Source of the DNA: a virus
IMG/VR virus record: IMGVR_UViG_3300023251_000005
Span: 1-44,276 of that record
Reading direction: 5' to 3' (one strand)
Length of the DNA stretch: 44,276 nt
Shown here piece after piece: positions 32,001-41,514 of the stretch (positions within the stretch are counted from its first letter, which is position 1; each line of letters begins with the position of its first letter). The notes below the pieces were generated by a model. The model was not told where the DNA came from. It did not search any database and was given only the letters and a program-made list of their open reading frames with translations. The position numbers and the translations under genes are program-made.

Positions 32001-35000
32001 GTAGTTTGCAATCTCCTGCTTGCGAGGCACGTACGCTTCCAGTGCTTCGATCAACTCAGTTGCAGAATTGAACCCGGCAGCGTATGCAGCCTCGTCCGGG
32101 TGCAACCCTGCAGCTTGCGGATCTTTAACACCCTGCTCTTTATGTTTAGCAATCTCTTCATCAATGGCTGCGACCGCAGCACGCTCTCTGGTTATGTCTG
32201 CAGTCGCTGTGGTCACCGCATTTTCCAGATCCAACATTCGATCTATAAAAGACTGAACGTCACCTCCATCCACATCCATCGCAGCTTGGTCTGGTGCGTC
32301 CGCTGTATCTCGCTTTGTCTTAAAATGAGCAGGCAGCTCTGACAGTTCATCGTTCTTGTAGCGATCCGTTATACGGATACTGTTCAGATATGGTTTGCGA
32401 TCAGCCTGAGCTTGGACGAGCATCTCACGCGCTGCATCCAACATGTCTTGTGCTTCAGCCCGATAGTTCTGCAGCTCACCTAAGTCCAACTCAGCAGCAT
32501 CGGTGCTGCCCTTGAACACCCGGTCCAGACCTGCAGGCATGCGCTCAACGATGTCAGGTCCGAAGATGCTGATCGCAGTAGCCTTGTCGATACCTCTACT
32601 CTTGATAAAGGCACGCACGTTCTGGTGCATGGGGTTGTTGTCTGCAGCTTCATTGGCATCTTTACGCCAACCTTTGATCTGGTTCTTAATGCCTTTAGTG
32701 ATCGTAGAGAACATGCTGCGCTCTGCTTCATCCTGAGCATCAGCGTACAGCTTATCCAGATACTCTTTATCTTCCGGCAGCACACCAAGTGCTTTCATCT
32801 CAGAGTCGGTCAGCGGCTGCAGTCCGATCTCGCCAAGCGTTGCCTCCACCTTCGCGTCAACAGTCAGCATCCGGTCGAACACGCCCCGGATCTCAGGAGT
32901 CAGGTTCACACCCAGGCTCTTCACATGTCTGTATATTGCTTTGAGCCACTGCGCGTATCGCTTAAACGCAGGGATCAGCTCTGCCGATGGAGCTTTACCT
33001 TCCATCAGGTATGCTTCAAAGCCGCGAGCGAACTGCTCGTGCTGCTCTCTACCGATCTGCTCAACACCACCAACACCCAACCAAGCCATGATGTGAGTCA
33101 GCTCTTTGGTCATCTCGGGAGTCGCAGCACCACTCTGGACCACGTTCATCATCTCAAGCAGGTACACGTGTGAGAACTCATGGAAAGGCGTAGAGGCATC
33201 AGCACGCTCGAACAGGTTCATCAGGTACGCATCATCGGTTACCTGTATAGACCCCTTCGGTCCTGCAGTCTTCTCTTTCTGGAGCAGCTCAGTACGCGCT
33301 TCCAGTTTTTCACCGTTACGTTCAAGCAGCGCAATCTGGTCAAGTGCGTCTTGATCCCATATCACATAGTTGGAAGTGAGCTTCGGTCCTTTGCCCACAA
33401 GATCCTTCATCGCGCCAAGAGGGGTCTGCTGCCGCACTGCAGCGTATCTGCTGTTTTGGTCGAGGTACTTGTTGCCGGGGATTCCGATTGAAGCTAGGTG
33501 CCTAGCTGCTTCTCTTGGGCTTCCAAAAAGGTGGTAGTATTCAGCCCCCGTAATTGTCTCAGGGTCTACGCTACTGTCTCGCTCTTCTCTTAATCCCTTC
33601 CTTACATACGGGGCAGGAACGCCCATAGCTTCCCACTTGCGTTCACTGTCTTTGTATTCACTATCTAAGCCAATCGCTTTCCGCACTTCAGGACTCTGTG
33701 CGCTCAGCGGTTTGTCCCAATCAAGTAGCTTCGGGATTACGCTGTCGGGGAGGTCGAGTTCGTAGAGGGAGTTATCACTTTCTAACTTCTCTACCAATAA
33801 GCGGTCATACTCTGCTTTTAGCTCATACCCTTTGGGGTCACTGTATTTTCCGTATTGCTCTGTTTGATAGTCATCGGAGAGTGTTTTTGCTATTTTGCTA
33901 AGTTGTTTGTTTATGCGGTCAACTTTTTCACGGTCAAACAGCTGTTCAGAATAAACCCTCGCCACATTCTGCTCTTCCGCACTGTACCACCCCCACCCAT
34001 AAGCAGCAGCACCTTCGCCTGTGCCTATCTTGTCGAGGCGCGGTCTGCCATGGGGGAAGCCGGGTTCCGGCTCCCAGATGTGTGGCGTGCCGTGAAACAC
34101 TGGTTGGTAGTAGATATTATCTGTATCCGAGCTGTACGTGCCCCGGTTGTCTACTGACTTGATGTTGGTCCGGTTCTCATGGAACACGTGGATGTGTGCG
34201 GCACCCTCATTCATGTTCATGCGAGGGAACACCTTGTCCGCGTTCTTCATTATGATGGAGTCATATCCCATCGCCTGAATGATCGCAGACACGACATGCG
34301 AGCCAATGAGGTCATTCTTCTCGTCCACGAGGTCGTAGTCGAGCGTCTCATTGTGCCGGAGCATCTCTTCGATGTCAGTCGCGTTTGCTTCACCTTCAGG
34401 GAAGTTTTCATACACCTCGCTAAGAATGGCACCGGGGTCTATATCGTACTGAGATGCAACCTCGTTGATGGCATCGACCAACACGTTCGGTGTCTCTTCC
34501 ATGATCTCCCAGCGTGCGTCCTGCAGCGCTTCCTCATGCGCGTCCGGGTCTGCCTCGATGTCCGCAATGTCGATGCCGGTACTGTCAGCAGCGCGAGACA
34601 TAACTTCGGCTTCATCAATCTCCTGCAGCGTAAACCACTGAGGGTTGTCGGCATCGCCTATAACAAAAGGCTTTTCAGTTTTGATGAACACTTCCATTGC
34701 AATCGCATCACCACCGGACAACTCCTTGCGTGCGAGTTGAAGAGCAAGCTCGTCAATGACAACCCCTGCATCAGCATCACCACCCAAAAAGCTAGGATCA
34801 AGTGCTAACCCAGCCTCAGCTACGATAAGCGCGACCTCTGCGGCTGCGTCTTCGCTTTCATCTATCCGGCCCTGCAGGACATCGGTGATACTTTCAGCCC
34901 TGCGCTCGATACGCTTGGTGAGATCTGGTCCCTCGCCCACGTAGTTGCTGTGTGCGTCACACTCATCTGAGGAGAAGTAGTTAACGCGACCGAAGTGCCC

Positions 35001-38000
35001 CTCTACGTTACCGCGTGTAGCGTCAAAGGCATCGAACGTGTGCGTGGTGCCGTGGTAGCCCTGCAGGATGTGCGGACCTGGCTGAGTGAAGTCAAAGTCG
35101 TTGATGTCCTGTGGCTCGATGACAGGTGCATCTGTACCTGCCCAAGTCAAGAAGTCATCAGTCTCTGTGTCCGTTTGAAACAGCTCTTTTATTGCTGCTG
35201 ATTCTGCAGCCGCGCTACGAGAGCTGCTCTCTTCTTCGGGGTCAATGCCTGCCCGTATCTCAGCAGAGATACTGTCCACTGTCGCAATAAGTCTGGACCC
35301 CAACTCTTCGGGGAGTTCTGCTGCAAGTCTTTTGATGTCTGCGATTCGCTCATCTATATCGCTCCTCTCCATTAGTGGTGCGAACATCGCACCGGTGTCT
35401 GCAGTGGTCTGACCAAAGTAGCACCCGGTCCCACCGCTCTTATCACACTTAGTACACACCCAACCCTGCGGATTGTTCTTACCAAGCTGTTTAACCTTGC
35501 CTGTGTTTACCGGGCATGAGTATGGTTGTGCCCATGCAGGCAGCGCGTCTATGTCGGACTGTGGTAGTGTCTTCTTCCCAACCTTAATCGGCAGGATCAC
35601 ACCACCATGTTTCTCAAATCGCTCACGCTGTGTCTCCAGATACGCAACATCATCAGCACCTGAATATGTGAAAGCAATACCGAGATCCGGGTTGTCATCA
35701 GCGAGCTGTATGTTGCCACTATCAATCGACAGCAGCCGCAGGTTTTTCTTACCAACTCTGCGAAGCAATTCAGGTCGCTTGGAGAACGCCTGCACCCGGA
35801 CCTCCTTCTTATTCAATTCCTCGATAAAGGTGATCCAACCCTCCGTCATGTCACCCTTATCAAGCAGTCGCAGTGCTTTCTTCGCCTCGAACTCAGGCAT
35901 CCACGTGTACTGTTGCGCGACTATCTCTGCAGCCCGGACCGGATCTTTCTCAATCGCCCATGCTACAGCCTCAGATTTTGTCGCAACAACGGGCCATGTG
36001 TAGTTGCCCCCGGTAGCATAGCAAAACCACGCGCAGGCATCAGATGGACTGCAGTTGATAAAGGAGCCATTTATGGAATTAACGGGCTTTGAAGCGTGAC
36101 CGATAAGACCTGTCCGCATAAGATGCCCCCACAGCCCCTCAGCACCCCCTGTGCCCAATGCTTTGCGGATAGCCCCTGCAGTGTCTTCATCGAGCTTTGA
36201 CTCCACTGAAGGGGCTTTTCCTGCCATCAGATCGTGCATAGCGACCCGAATCAGGATGGATTCTACAGCTTGCTTCTCCCAAGGACTGCCCTGCAGCCGG
36301 TCGAGTGTTTCGCGGATACGCACACCATCGGGGTGATTGGATATGAAGTCATCGACTGCAGCACGTTGTGCTGACTTGAGATCAGGGTAGGATTGGTAGA
36401 GGGTTGTTATTTCCGGTTCAGAAAACTGGCTATCTGTCGCAGGGGTGTAGTCTTCTTGCGCTCCTGCTGTGCGAGTTCTTTGCTGAAGTCGAACTGCGAC
36501 TTCACCTGCCGGTCGGCTGCGACTTGCTTCTGTCCCTCTTCGCTGTTCTGCCATTCTCCGAGTGTCATCAGTTGCCTCCTGTGCAATGTACTCATCATTG
36601 CGGTATACCACATCTGCAAGTGCTACACTCGCAGGTAGTGGTGATTGAATGTGAAGTGCGGTACCGTCTGCTCGATCACTCGGTACCTGTGCCACAAAAC
36701 TGTCTGCAACATCTTGCGGCTGTATTCTGTACATTAGATACTTTACATTTGGCTCCGTGTCAAGTTTATGCTGCAGGAAGTTCTGAGCGTCTTTGAACGA
36801 TGTGGTGTATGAATGGACCTTGACCGGCTTGCCTCTTTTGAACCGGTGCTTGTATTTCTTATTGCCGACATCAAAACCATTCTCAACAGCAGACACCCGG
36901 ATCACCCGGTACATGAATCCATCGCCATGTGTATCGAGATGGTTCTGCAGTCCGGCTGCAGTGACGTTGTAATACTCACCCTTCAACGCCATCGAAGGTA
37001 GCAGTCCTTTAGTATCTGCAGGCAGCACCAGTGGCGCGATGTCAGTGGGCGCGAAGTTCGGCTCTGTTTGGTGCAGGGTATCTTTTTCCTGTGTTGCAGT
37101 GTAGAAAACTGCCTCAACAGCCTCCCCGGCTGTGTTAGTGTCCCACGCTACGGCAACCCGGTTTATTATTTCATCGAGATCATCATTGAGATTAAACTTT
37201 CTTGATTCGTTTTCCCCTGTCGATTTTTCCCCAAGCTCAGTATCGAAACCTGCACTTATTTGTTCCCCATCTTTGTGGATAACCCTTGCTCTTAGGAGGT
37301 CACCATCTTTATCAAAGGTCAAGCGCAGCGTGCGTCCTCCACCATCCTCTGCATCAATCATTCCTATATCTTTTATGGTCCTTCCAGACTTTTCACCAAC
37401 AGTTGTTTTCTCAACAGCGAAACCACCGGGGGTGCGCTCAACCTCTTCCGGCTGCATGGTGTTCAGCACATCGTTGATCTTCACTTTCTTGAGCAGCCGA
37501 AGTGTGTCCGCTTTGTTGCCGGACAGACGAGCGAAGTTTGTAACCATGCGCGTGTATGAATCGACCGCGCCCTTTGCCACCTCAGTGGACTGACCGGCTG
37601 CAACGATGCCCTGCTCTAAGCGTTCGATCTCTGCAGTGAGATCCTCATTGGCTGCAACGTGACCCACGTACCGCTCATTGAACTCGTCCTCTGACAGAGC
37701 CAAGCCCTCAGACACCTGCGATACAGAGTACGCGCCCGGTGCAGGTTTGATGTGGTCGTACAGTTTGGTTTTTACTTCAGGAGCCACACGCGCATGAAAC
37801 GAGCCAAGGTTGATCTTAGCAGCGTGCCCCAGCTTCGCGGCTTCCTGCAGACCCTCGACTTCGAGCTTCATCGCGGACATGAAAGAGCCAAAGGCTTCAC
37901 CTTCGGTCTGCTGCAGCTCAAGCAACACCTCAGCGTCAATGTATATGTCCTGATCCTGCAGACCCATCTGCTCATTTAAGAACTTCTCCATGAGCACCGG

Positions 38001-39356
38001 GTTGCGTTCTGCTGTTTTTGTTTTAGCTATCTTCTCAGCCAGAAGCATCTGCTGTTCTTTGAACTTCTCTGCGCGAGATGCACCGGCTTGGCTGTCAACA
38101 CGTTGATTAGAAAAAGAGGTACCACCACCTGATACCATTGCACCGAAGAACACATCAATGTTCTTAGCACCTTCACCTGCAGCAGTGAGTGCCTCGATGA
38201 AAGTCCCACCTTCACCAAGCACACGCATGTACTCGCTGACAGGCTCCTCAGCCCACTCAGTGAGTCCTTCCAGACCACCTGCAGCAAGTGCCTTACCAAG
38301 CCGCATGAGCATACTTGTTGATGTACGGGATGCCATGATCCCACCAAGACCAATAGAGTTCAACACAGTGGACACCATGCCATATCCTGTTGCAGTAGCA
38401 AGTGCAGCCTCTTCAGAGGACTCACCATTCTCGATCATCTCGTTGTACAGACCACCGGCTTCCATCGTACCCCCCAAAGCACCACCTGCCCAAATACTGC
38501 CGCCTGATGCTATGTGAGCAACAACTATGGGTATCATACTCGCAGCAGCGTCACCGGTCTGCTCGATCCAGTACTCCGGCTGCAGCAGCACGCCCCAATC
38601 GCCCCAAGCCTGCCGACCTTTGGTGTCTTCTGATTTTGTTGTGAGGTTGTGGTCATCCCAATACGCACGCGTGACTCGCGTCATCTCATGCTGCGTATCG
38701 CGCATGTCTTTGAGGTAGTTTGGTCCTGTCTCGATGCCGGTGATTGGCTCTAAACCCTCAGCACCAACACTCACCATGTTGGTGATCTGCTCTAGCCTTT
38801 GTGCACCCACATCCATCGCACCCCAAAGCAGCGCGAACATGTCAGACGTTATCGCACCGGCTGTTGGGAACGCACGGTTCGCGGTCCGGGCAAGAGCATA
38901 TAGCGGATCTACAATTGCTTCATCAAGAATAGCTGCAGGCAGACTGCGCTCGACTTCTGCAAGCTCAGATGCATCATCTCGCGCCCCGGCAAGATTTATG
39001 GGATCTCTAAAGAACTCACCAGTTTTCGGAAACTTAACAGCTATGTCGTTGATCTGCTGCCGCTCTGCACTTGCCTTAGCTGCAGCGATATTAACACGTG
39101 CCAAGTCTGCAGGCATGCGTGCTTCTGCAGCAGTCTGAACGATCTCTGCTTCACTATCAGGGGTTGATGTTTCCGATATGGTGCGGTGTATTGTAGGGTC
39201 CACAGGAGGAGGGTTCTCCTGCTCCTGCTTCATACCTTGCACGATGCTGCTATACCCACCCTCAGAAGTTTGCTCAGGCTCGGTTCGCTGCGCTTCAGGT
39301 GCTACACCTGTCTGCTCTGCTGCCATGCCTGCTGCAATGCCGCTGTATTTTCCCAT
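29073..39356 (-). CDS. Giant polyvalent internal virion protein (3427 residues)
   Basis: One uninterrupted gene covers 23% of the genome. By position it takes the place of T7 gp16 (ejected core protein). In order: a hydrophobic, small-residue stretch at about 275-350 (MIPIVVAHIASGGSIWAGGA); a GP88-like region at about 1080-1310 with cysteines (FINCSPSDACAWFC, CPVNTGK, WVCTKCDKSGGTGCYFG); an ADP-ribosyltransferase-like region at about 1430-1740 (GYHGTTHTFDAFDATRG); a second at about 1750-2010 (FHGTPHIWEPEPG, KIGTGEGAAAYGWGWY); a zincin motif HEFSH near 2060 (TPFHEFSHVYLLEMM); long helical coils; and a C-terminal region of the large polyvalent-protein type (MAPPMFMNLLFTLGAGDDPE). It is probably packaged and injected with DNA, delivering enzymes to the cytoplasm. 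Individual activities are inferred. Confidence 0.88.
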   Translation of the reverse strand: MGKYSGIAAGMAAEQTGVAPEAQRTEPEQTSEGGYSSIVQGMKQEQENPPPVDPTIHRTISETSTPDSEAEIVQTAAEARMPADLARVNIAAAKASAERQQINDIAVKFPKTGEFFRDPINLAGARDDASELAEVERSLPAAILDEAIVDPLYALARTANRAFPTAGAITSDMFALLWGAMDVGAQRLEQITNMVSVGAEGLEPITGIETGPNYLKDMRDTQHEMTRVTRAYWDDHNLTTKSEDTKGRQAWGDWGVLLQPEYWIEQTGDAAASMIPIVVAHIASGGSIWAGGALGGTMEAGGLYNEMIENGESSEEAALATATGYGMVSTVLNSIGLGGIMASRTSTSMLMRLGKALAAGGLEGLTEWAEEPVSEYMRVLGEGGTFIEALTAAGEGAKNIDVFFGAMVSGGGTSFSNQRVDSQAGASRAEKFKEQQMLLAEKIAKTKTAERNPVLMEKFLNEQMGLQDQDIYIDAEVLLELQQTEGEAFGSFMSAMKLEVEGLQEAAKLGHAAKINLGSFHARVAPEVKTKLYDHIKPAPGAYSVSQVSEGLALSEDEFNERYVGHVAANEDLTAEIERLEQGIVAAGQSTEVAKGAVDSYTRMVTNFARLSGNKADTLRLLKKVKINDVLNTMQPEEVERTPGGFAVEKTTVGEKSGRTIKDIGMIDAEDGGGRTLRLTFDKDGDLLRARVIHKDGEQISAGFDTELGEKSTGENESRKFNLNDDLDEIINRVAVAWDTNTAGEAVEAVFYTATQEKDTLHQTEPNFAPTDIAPLVLPADTKGLLPSMALKGEYYNVTAAGLQNHLDTHGDGFMYRVIRVSAVENGFDVGNKKYKHRFKRGKPVKVHSYTTSFKDAQNFLQHKLDTEPNVKYLMYRIQPQDVADSFVAQVPSDRADGTALHIQSPLPASVALADVVYRNDEYIAQEATDDTRRMAEQRRGTEASRSRPAGEVAVRLQQRTRTAGAQEDYTPATDSQFSEPEITTLYQSYPDLKSAQRAAVDDFISNHPDGVRIRETLDRLQGSPWEKQAVESILIRVAMHDLMAGKAPSVESKLDEDTAGAIRKALGTGGAEGLWGHLMRTGLIGHASKPVNSINGSFINCSPSDACAWFCYATGGNYTWPVVATKSEAVAWAIEKDPVRAAEIVAQQYTWMPEFEAKKALRLLDKGDMTEGWITFIEELNKKEVRVQAFSKRPELLRRVGKKNLRLLSIDSGNIQLADDNPDLGIAFTYSGADDVAYLETQRERFEKHGGVILPIKVGKKTLPQSDIDALPAWAQPYSCPVNTGKVKQLGKNNPQGWVCTKCDKSGGTGCYFGQTTADTGAMFAPLMERSDIDERIADIKRLAAELPEELGSRLIATVDSISAEIRAGIDPEEESSSRSAAAESAAIKELFQTDTETDDFLTWAGTDAPVIEPQDINDFDFTQPGPHILQGYHGTTHTFDAFDATRGNVEGHFGRVNYFSSDECDAHSNYVGEGPDLTKRIERRAESITDVLQGRIDESEDAAAEVALIVAEAGLALDPSFLGGDADAGVVIDELALQLARKELSGGDAIAMEVFIKTEKPFVIGDADNPQWFTLQEIDEAEVMSRAADSTGIDIADIEADPDAHEEALQDARWEIMEETPNVLVDAINEVASQYDIDPGAILSEVYENFPEGEANATDIEEMLRHNETLDYDLVDEKNDLIGSHVVSAIIQAMGYDSIIMKNADKVFPRMNMNEGAAHIHVFHENRTNIKSVDNRGTYSSDTDNIYYQPVFHGTPHIWEPEPGFPHGRPRLDKIGTGEGAAAYGWGWYSAEEQNVARVYSEQLFDREKVDRINKQLSKIAKTLSDDYQTEQYGKYSDPKGYELKAEYDRLLVEKLESDNSLYELDLPDSVIPKLLDWDKPLSAQSPEVRKAIGLDSEYKDSERKWEAMGVPAPYVRKGLREERDSSVDPETITGAEYYHLFGSPREAARHLASIGIPGNKYLDQNSRYAAVRQQTPLGAMKDLVGKGPKLTSNYVIWDQDALDQIALLERNGEKLEARTELLQKEKTAGPKGSIQVTDDAYLMNLFERADASTPFHEFSHVYLLEMMNVVQSGAATPEMTKELTHIMAWLGVGGVEQIGREQHEQFARGFEAYLMEGKAPSAELIPAFKRYAQWLKAIYRHVKSLGVNLTPEIRGVFDRMLTVDAKVEATLGEIGLQPLTDSEMKALGVLPEDKEYLDKLYADAQDEAERSMFSTITKGIKNQIKGWRKDANEAADNNPMHQNVRAFIKSRGIDKATAISIFGPDIVERMPAGLDRVFKGSTDAAELDLGELQNYRAEAQDMLDAAREMLVQAQADRKPYLNSIRITDRYKNDELSELPAHFKTKRDTADAPDQAAMDVDGGDVQSFIDRMLDLENAVTTATADITRERAAVAAIDEEIAKHKEQGVKDPQAAGLHPDEAAYAAGFNSATELIEALEAYVPRKQEIANYIAQQKAEFENSFDASDFIFDTEEFAEYLGVMSNYTSGKMNEEAKYDARLESISNRKPGSAARGASQPVMARSAFKQYAKKLIRDMPLRDAVRADLFMAAVKKAAVAERVAIKKSDWAAAQKANEQMRLNFEMAKESRKIRLEMEKFERLGRRIKKASPKKVHAKYLGAALKLAERFGLVQLNEGHKPLTDKAGKIRDLLAASNDEMGADDFGFDLFLTDSTSPFNYKDMSATAVEELRTLLNALIILGRDAIDPRLTSLDLTLEEVKTDLVDATSTLKDKKVWKKRGKSFFGIDPTAWLRSAQDKARGAYADTYQMWAMIRILDGFTYYTEGEPGPYEKYFRDNLERAYARKSKDVSYYTPKIRSAFAKLFAGRTGFGAPVWINVEGVAVPRPLEADGRELDFEAIASAVLNMGNESNLLRLKEGYGWNDEQLNSLLNVLNDAELDAVQEIWDIFEEMRPEFFAASERINGVAPPRIEPRTFTTPSGKVMRGGYVPAYYEHQNVKAAELDEKQLMKESANAGHQRASVNARASKSRAVSAGGMPIRLDFSGIARQFDYNLQYTAFAETIRDLSRVLNNQEVADAIADKVGPEWLPVMRIILSKVATPGVEANTKFFGRLMRGMGTAASKYILGGNRSVGIKQTFSIPAIYVEGGSWHKGLGHILGSPRKMYDAWQQLMEESPAMRQRMEGGDIDREVVRQRKKLIARTKLSGVPTEIIDGVLFAYIRFFDGIAVFPAYYGTKQNMERKYGPGQRAIRETEKIIFDTQPMSRNMDLSALQLDRNGLSRLLTFFSGFVMKFENRKRVYVRGFLEGKIPLGQFMFHVLLERMAPPMFMNLLFTLGAGDDPELDDVLWDMLMYQVCGFPGVRELAVLGSNTIRRAYDPDFQSWSVFNTPLLTPVKAMERNMNTLAGWFQGDIDSGEAALAAIDVGLALKGIPAVKMYEDMKESARQFERSDGFDAWFKLLFKPDPEERE

Positions 39357-40999
39357 TAGTTCCCCTGCTCAAGGTTTCTGCGATAGGCTTCAATTATGTT
39401 CTCTTCGGTAGGCTCCAACCCGACAGCACGCAGCTCTCTAGCAATCATCCCTCGCTCGCTTGTCGAAGGATCTAACATATCATCGGTGATGGTATCAAGT
39501 TCATGGCGCGGTACTGTCTTGTTCCACCATGCGTGGTTATGATTAACTATAACCTCTTCAAGCAAGAACTTCTCTTGTGCGTCCAGCTCCTCGTTGGTGG
39601 GCTGCCGATGCTTGTCTGCTATCACACCTTTGATCCACAACCCCATATCTTCTACAAAAGGGATTAGTCGCTTATCCTGTTCGGACTTAGTTTTATAGGT
39701 GGAAGCACTCAGGCGTTTTTGCATACTAGACAGGTACTTAGCGACACGAATCTCATTAGCACCCCCGAAGCCCTTCAACTCTGCCGCAAGGTAGTTCTTC
39801 TCTAACAGCTCATAGTATTTAACATTCAGTTCATCTTCGGTGAACAGCCCACTAGCAATATCATCATTCAGGCTAAGAATAGCACTTGGCTTGCTGAAGC
39901 GAGGTGACTTTGCCCCTCTTGTATTAAAAGCTGCTGCCCAAACTTGATTCTCTGGACTGACGTTTGGGTCGGCAGCAGTTTTAGCGAGCAGGGCTTGCTT
40001 CTCTGCAAGACTCCCGGCAGCGGCCCACTGAGCACTGAACGAAGTCCGAAACGCTTTGCTGCTTTGCTTCTTGGCTTGGTCGATGTCGCTAAACGCCTGA
40101 TTGATATAGCCGCGACCTTTAGCGTACACCTCCCGGTCACCGTCTGCCATTTGGTAGAGCTTGTCGAACATCTCACCGCGAGTAGCTTCCGGCATTGTCT
40201 TGCGGATGAACTCAGTGTGGTCCATCGCATCTTTGTTTATGCGGACGTTGCGGACCTGCTTAGTCACATCATCAAGAGACTTACCAAGCTGTTTACCGTG
40301 AACCACTATCAGCCGCTCACCCTCATCAGGATCGTTGTTAGCGTTGGCAAGTCCGATGCGTGTAATTGCGATGTCAAGCTCAGCCTGCGCGTACAGCGCA
40401 GTCATGTCCCTGCCGGGGTTCATCACATCCACTTCAGCCTTATAGAACTGAATAGCTTTTACAACACCGGTATCATTGCTACCAAAAGATGCTACCTTAT
40501 TCAGCAGCGTAGCGGTCCGCGCCTTGGTGGTGTCTGCCCGGTACAGTTGATCCTGCTGATCCATGTACCCTATGCTGCTTCTGAGACTCGTCTGCCGGAG
40601 CTGAGCCTGCTGCTTTTTCCAAAGCTCCTGCTGCTGTGGGTTCCCGGCAAAACGCATACCACTCTCGTTCGCTCGCTCCGTATGGAACGCATCGAGATCT
40701 GCCCCGAAGGTCGCAGCATCTTTACCCATGTGTGTGTCGCGGTACTCTTTCTCAAAAGCGCGAGTTGCATCAGAGTAGGCTGTTGCCTCATCAAGTACGT
40801 CCGTTGCGAGAGCAGCATCGTGGTCCGCTTTCTCAACCTTCATCTGATCTTCAGAGAGTTTAGCCCCTGAAGCAAGGACGGACTTTATCGCCATCTGATC
40901 GCCTGTGTTGCGCGTGTCAAGAGCCTGCTGCAGGGGCACGCGAGGTGTCCCTGCGGGGCTTGCGGCTTGAACCTGCGAACCATAAACTTGAATAGCCAT
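39356..40999 (-). CDS. Internal virion core protein (gp15-like)
   Basis: This 547-residue, almost entirely helical protein has an alanine/glutamine-rich N-terminus (AASPAGTPRVPLQQALDTRN) and many charged helices (FEKEYRDTHMGKDA, LWKKQQAQLRQTSLRSS). It lies between the giant protein and the gp14-like and small genes, as T7 gp15 does between gp14 and gp16. The gp15 family helps build the internal core and a channel for DNA ejection. Its stop and the giant gene's start share a base. Identity is from position and composition. Confidence 0.65.
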   Translation of the reverse strand: MAIQVYGSQVQAASPAGTPRVPLQQALDTRNTGDQMAIKSVLASGAKLSEDQMKVEKADHDAALATDVLDEATAYSDATRAFEKEYRDTHMGKDAATFGADLDAFHTERANESGMRFAGNPQQQELWKKQQAQLRQTSLRSSIGYMDQQDQLYRADTTKARTATLLNKVASFGSNDTGVVKAIQFYKAEVDVMNPGRDMTALYAQAELDIAITRIGLANANNDPDEGERLIVVHGKQLGKSLDDVTKQVRNVRINKDAMDHTEFIRKTMPEATRGEMFDKLYQMADGDREVYAKGRGYINQAFSDIDQAKKQSSKAFRTSFSAQWAAAGSLAEKQALLAKTAADPNVSPENQVWAAAFNTRGAKSPRFSKPSAILSLNDDIASGLFTEDELNVKYYELLEKNYLAAELKGFGGANEIRVAKYLSSMQKRLSASTYKTKSEQDKRLIPFVEDMGLWIKGVIADKHRQPTNEELDAQEKFLLEEVIVNHNHAWWNKTVPRHELDTITDDMLDPSTSERGMIARELRAVGLEPTEENIIEAYRRNLEQGN

Positions 41000-41002
41000 A
41001 GG

Positions 41003-41275
41003 TTACATCACTTCACATTTAGCGGTTCCAATTATTGTAAAGGTGATACTCTCGACAGCCCTGTCAACAACACGCACCGCGCCTGCAGGTAGGATAGCCT
41101 CACCCCCGGCAGCATTGATCTGGTACGTGACATTCACTTCAGGGAAACAAAACGCCAACCAGTTGGTCGTGTCCTGTGACCCGGTAGTGAGTGCCTCAAT
41201 ACTACGAGGTGCGAAGCCTTGTATGACCGCGCCCATGCCACTGCCGCTATCTGATGTTGCTAAAGCCTTAATCAT
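41003..41275 (-). CDS. Small beta-rich virion-cluster protein
   Basis: This is a 90-residue protein with GGAGG before ATG 41275. It is a compact beta protein with an N-terminal glycine stretch (SDSGSGMGAVIQGF) and hydrophobic strands (WLAFCFPEVNVTYQI, ESITFTIIGTAKCEVM). No family is recognised. Position before the gp15-like gene suggests a minor virion or tail component. Confidence 0.65.
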   Translation of the reverse strand: MIKALATSDSGSGMGAVIQGFAPRSIEALTTGSQDTTNWLAFCFPEVNVTYQINAAGGEAILPAGAVRVVDRAVESITFTIIGTAKCEVM

Positions 41276-41302
41276 GTCACATCCTCCAAAATGTTAGCAC
41301 TG

Positions 41303-41512
41303 CTATTGTCTGTCCAAAAGTAGCTTAGTCTGAGCAATTAACAAGATACTATTGTCGCACAGATCTTCGTCAAGAACACCAAAGTACTTGGCTACCTTTA
41401 CTGTGTTAAAACTCTTGAGGGAATTCTTATAGTCCTTCATCACCCGCTTACCAACTTTATCCTTTTTATCTTTGAGCTTTTTAGCCTTTTTATCTTTGAG
41501 CTTTTTAGCCAT
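41303..41512 (-). CDS. Lysine-rich small protein with tandem repeat
   Basis: ATG 41512 gives 69 residues: a KKLKDKKA repeat at the N-terminus, then a helical segment (YKNSLKSFNTVKVAKYFGVL) ending LLLDRQ. GGGGG lies 11 bases upstream. The lysine-rich start resembles DNA-binding or packaging peptides; no family is recognised. Confidence 0.6.
   Translation of the reverse strand: MAKKLKDKKAKKLKDKKDKVGKRVMKDYKNSLKSFNTVKVAKYFGVLDEDLCDNSILLIAQTKLLLDRQ
41461..41508 (-). repeat. Two exact 24-bp tandem units in the lysine-rich gene
   Basis: Two perfect 24-base copies (41461-41484 and 41485-41508) encode the KKLKDKKA peptide twice. Exact identity indicates a recent duplication or slippage. Confidence 0.85.
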
Positions 41513-41514
41513 TG

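Noticed and set aside
29073-39356. N4-type virion RNA polymerase
   Set aside because: Size and virion position are similar, but no T7-like polymerase motif was seen by eye, and GP88-, ART- and zincin-like regions account for much of the length.
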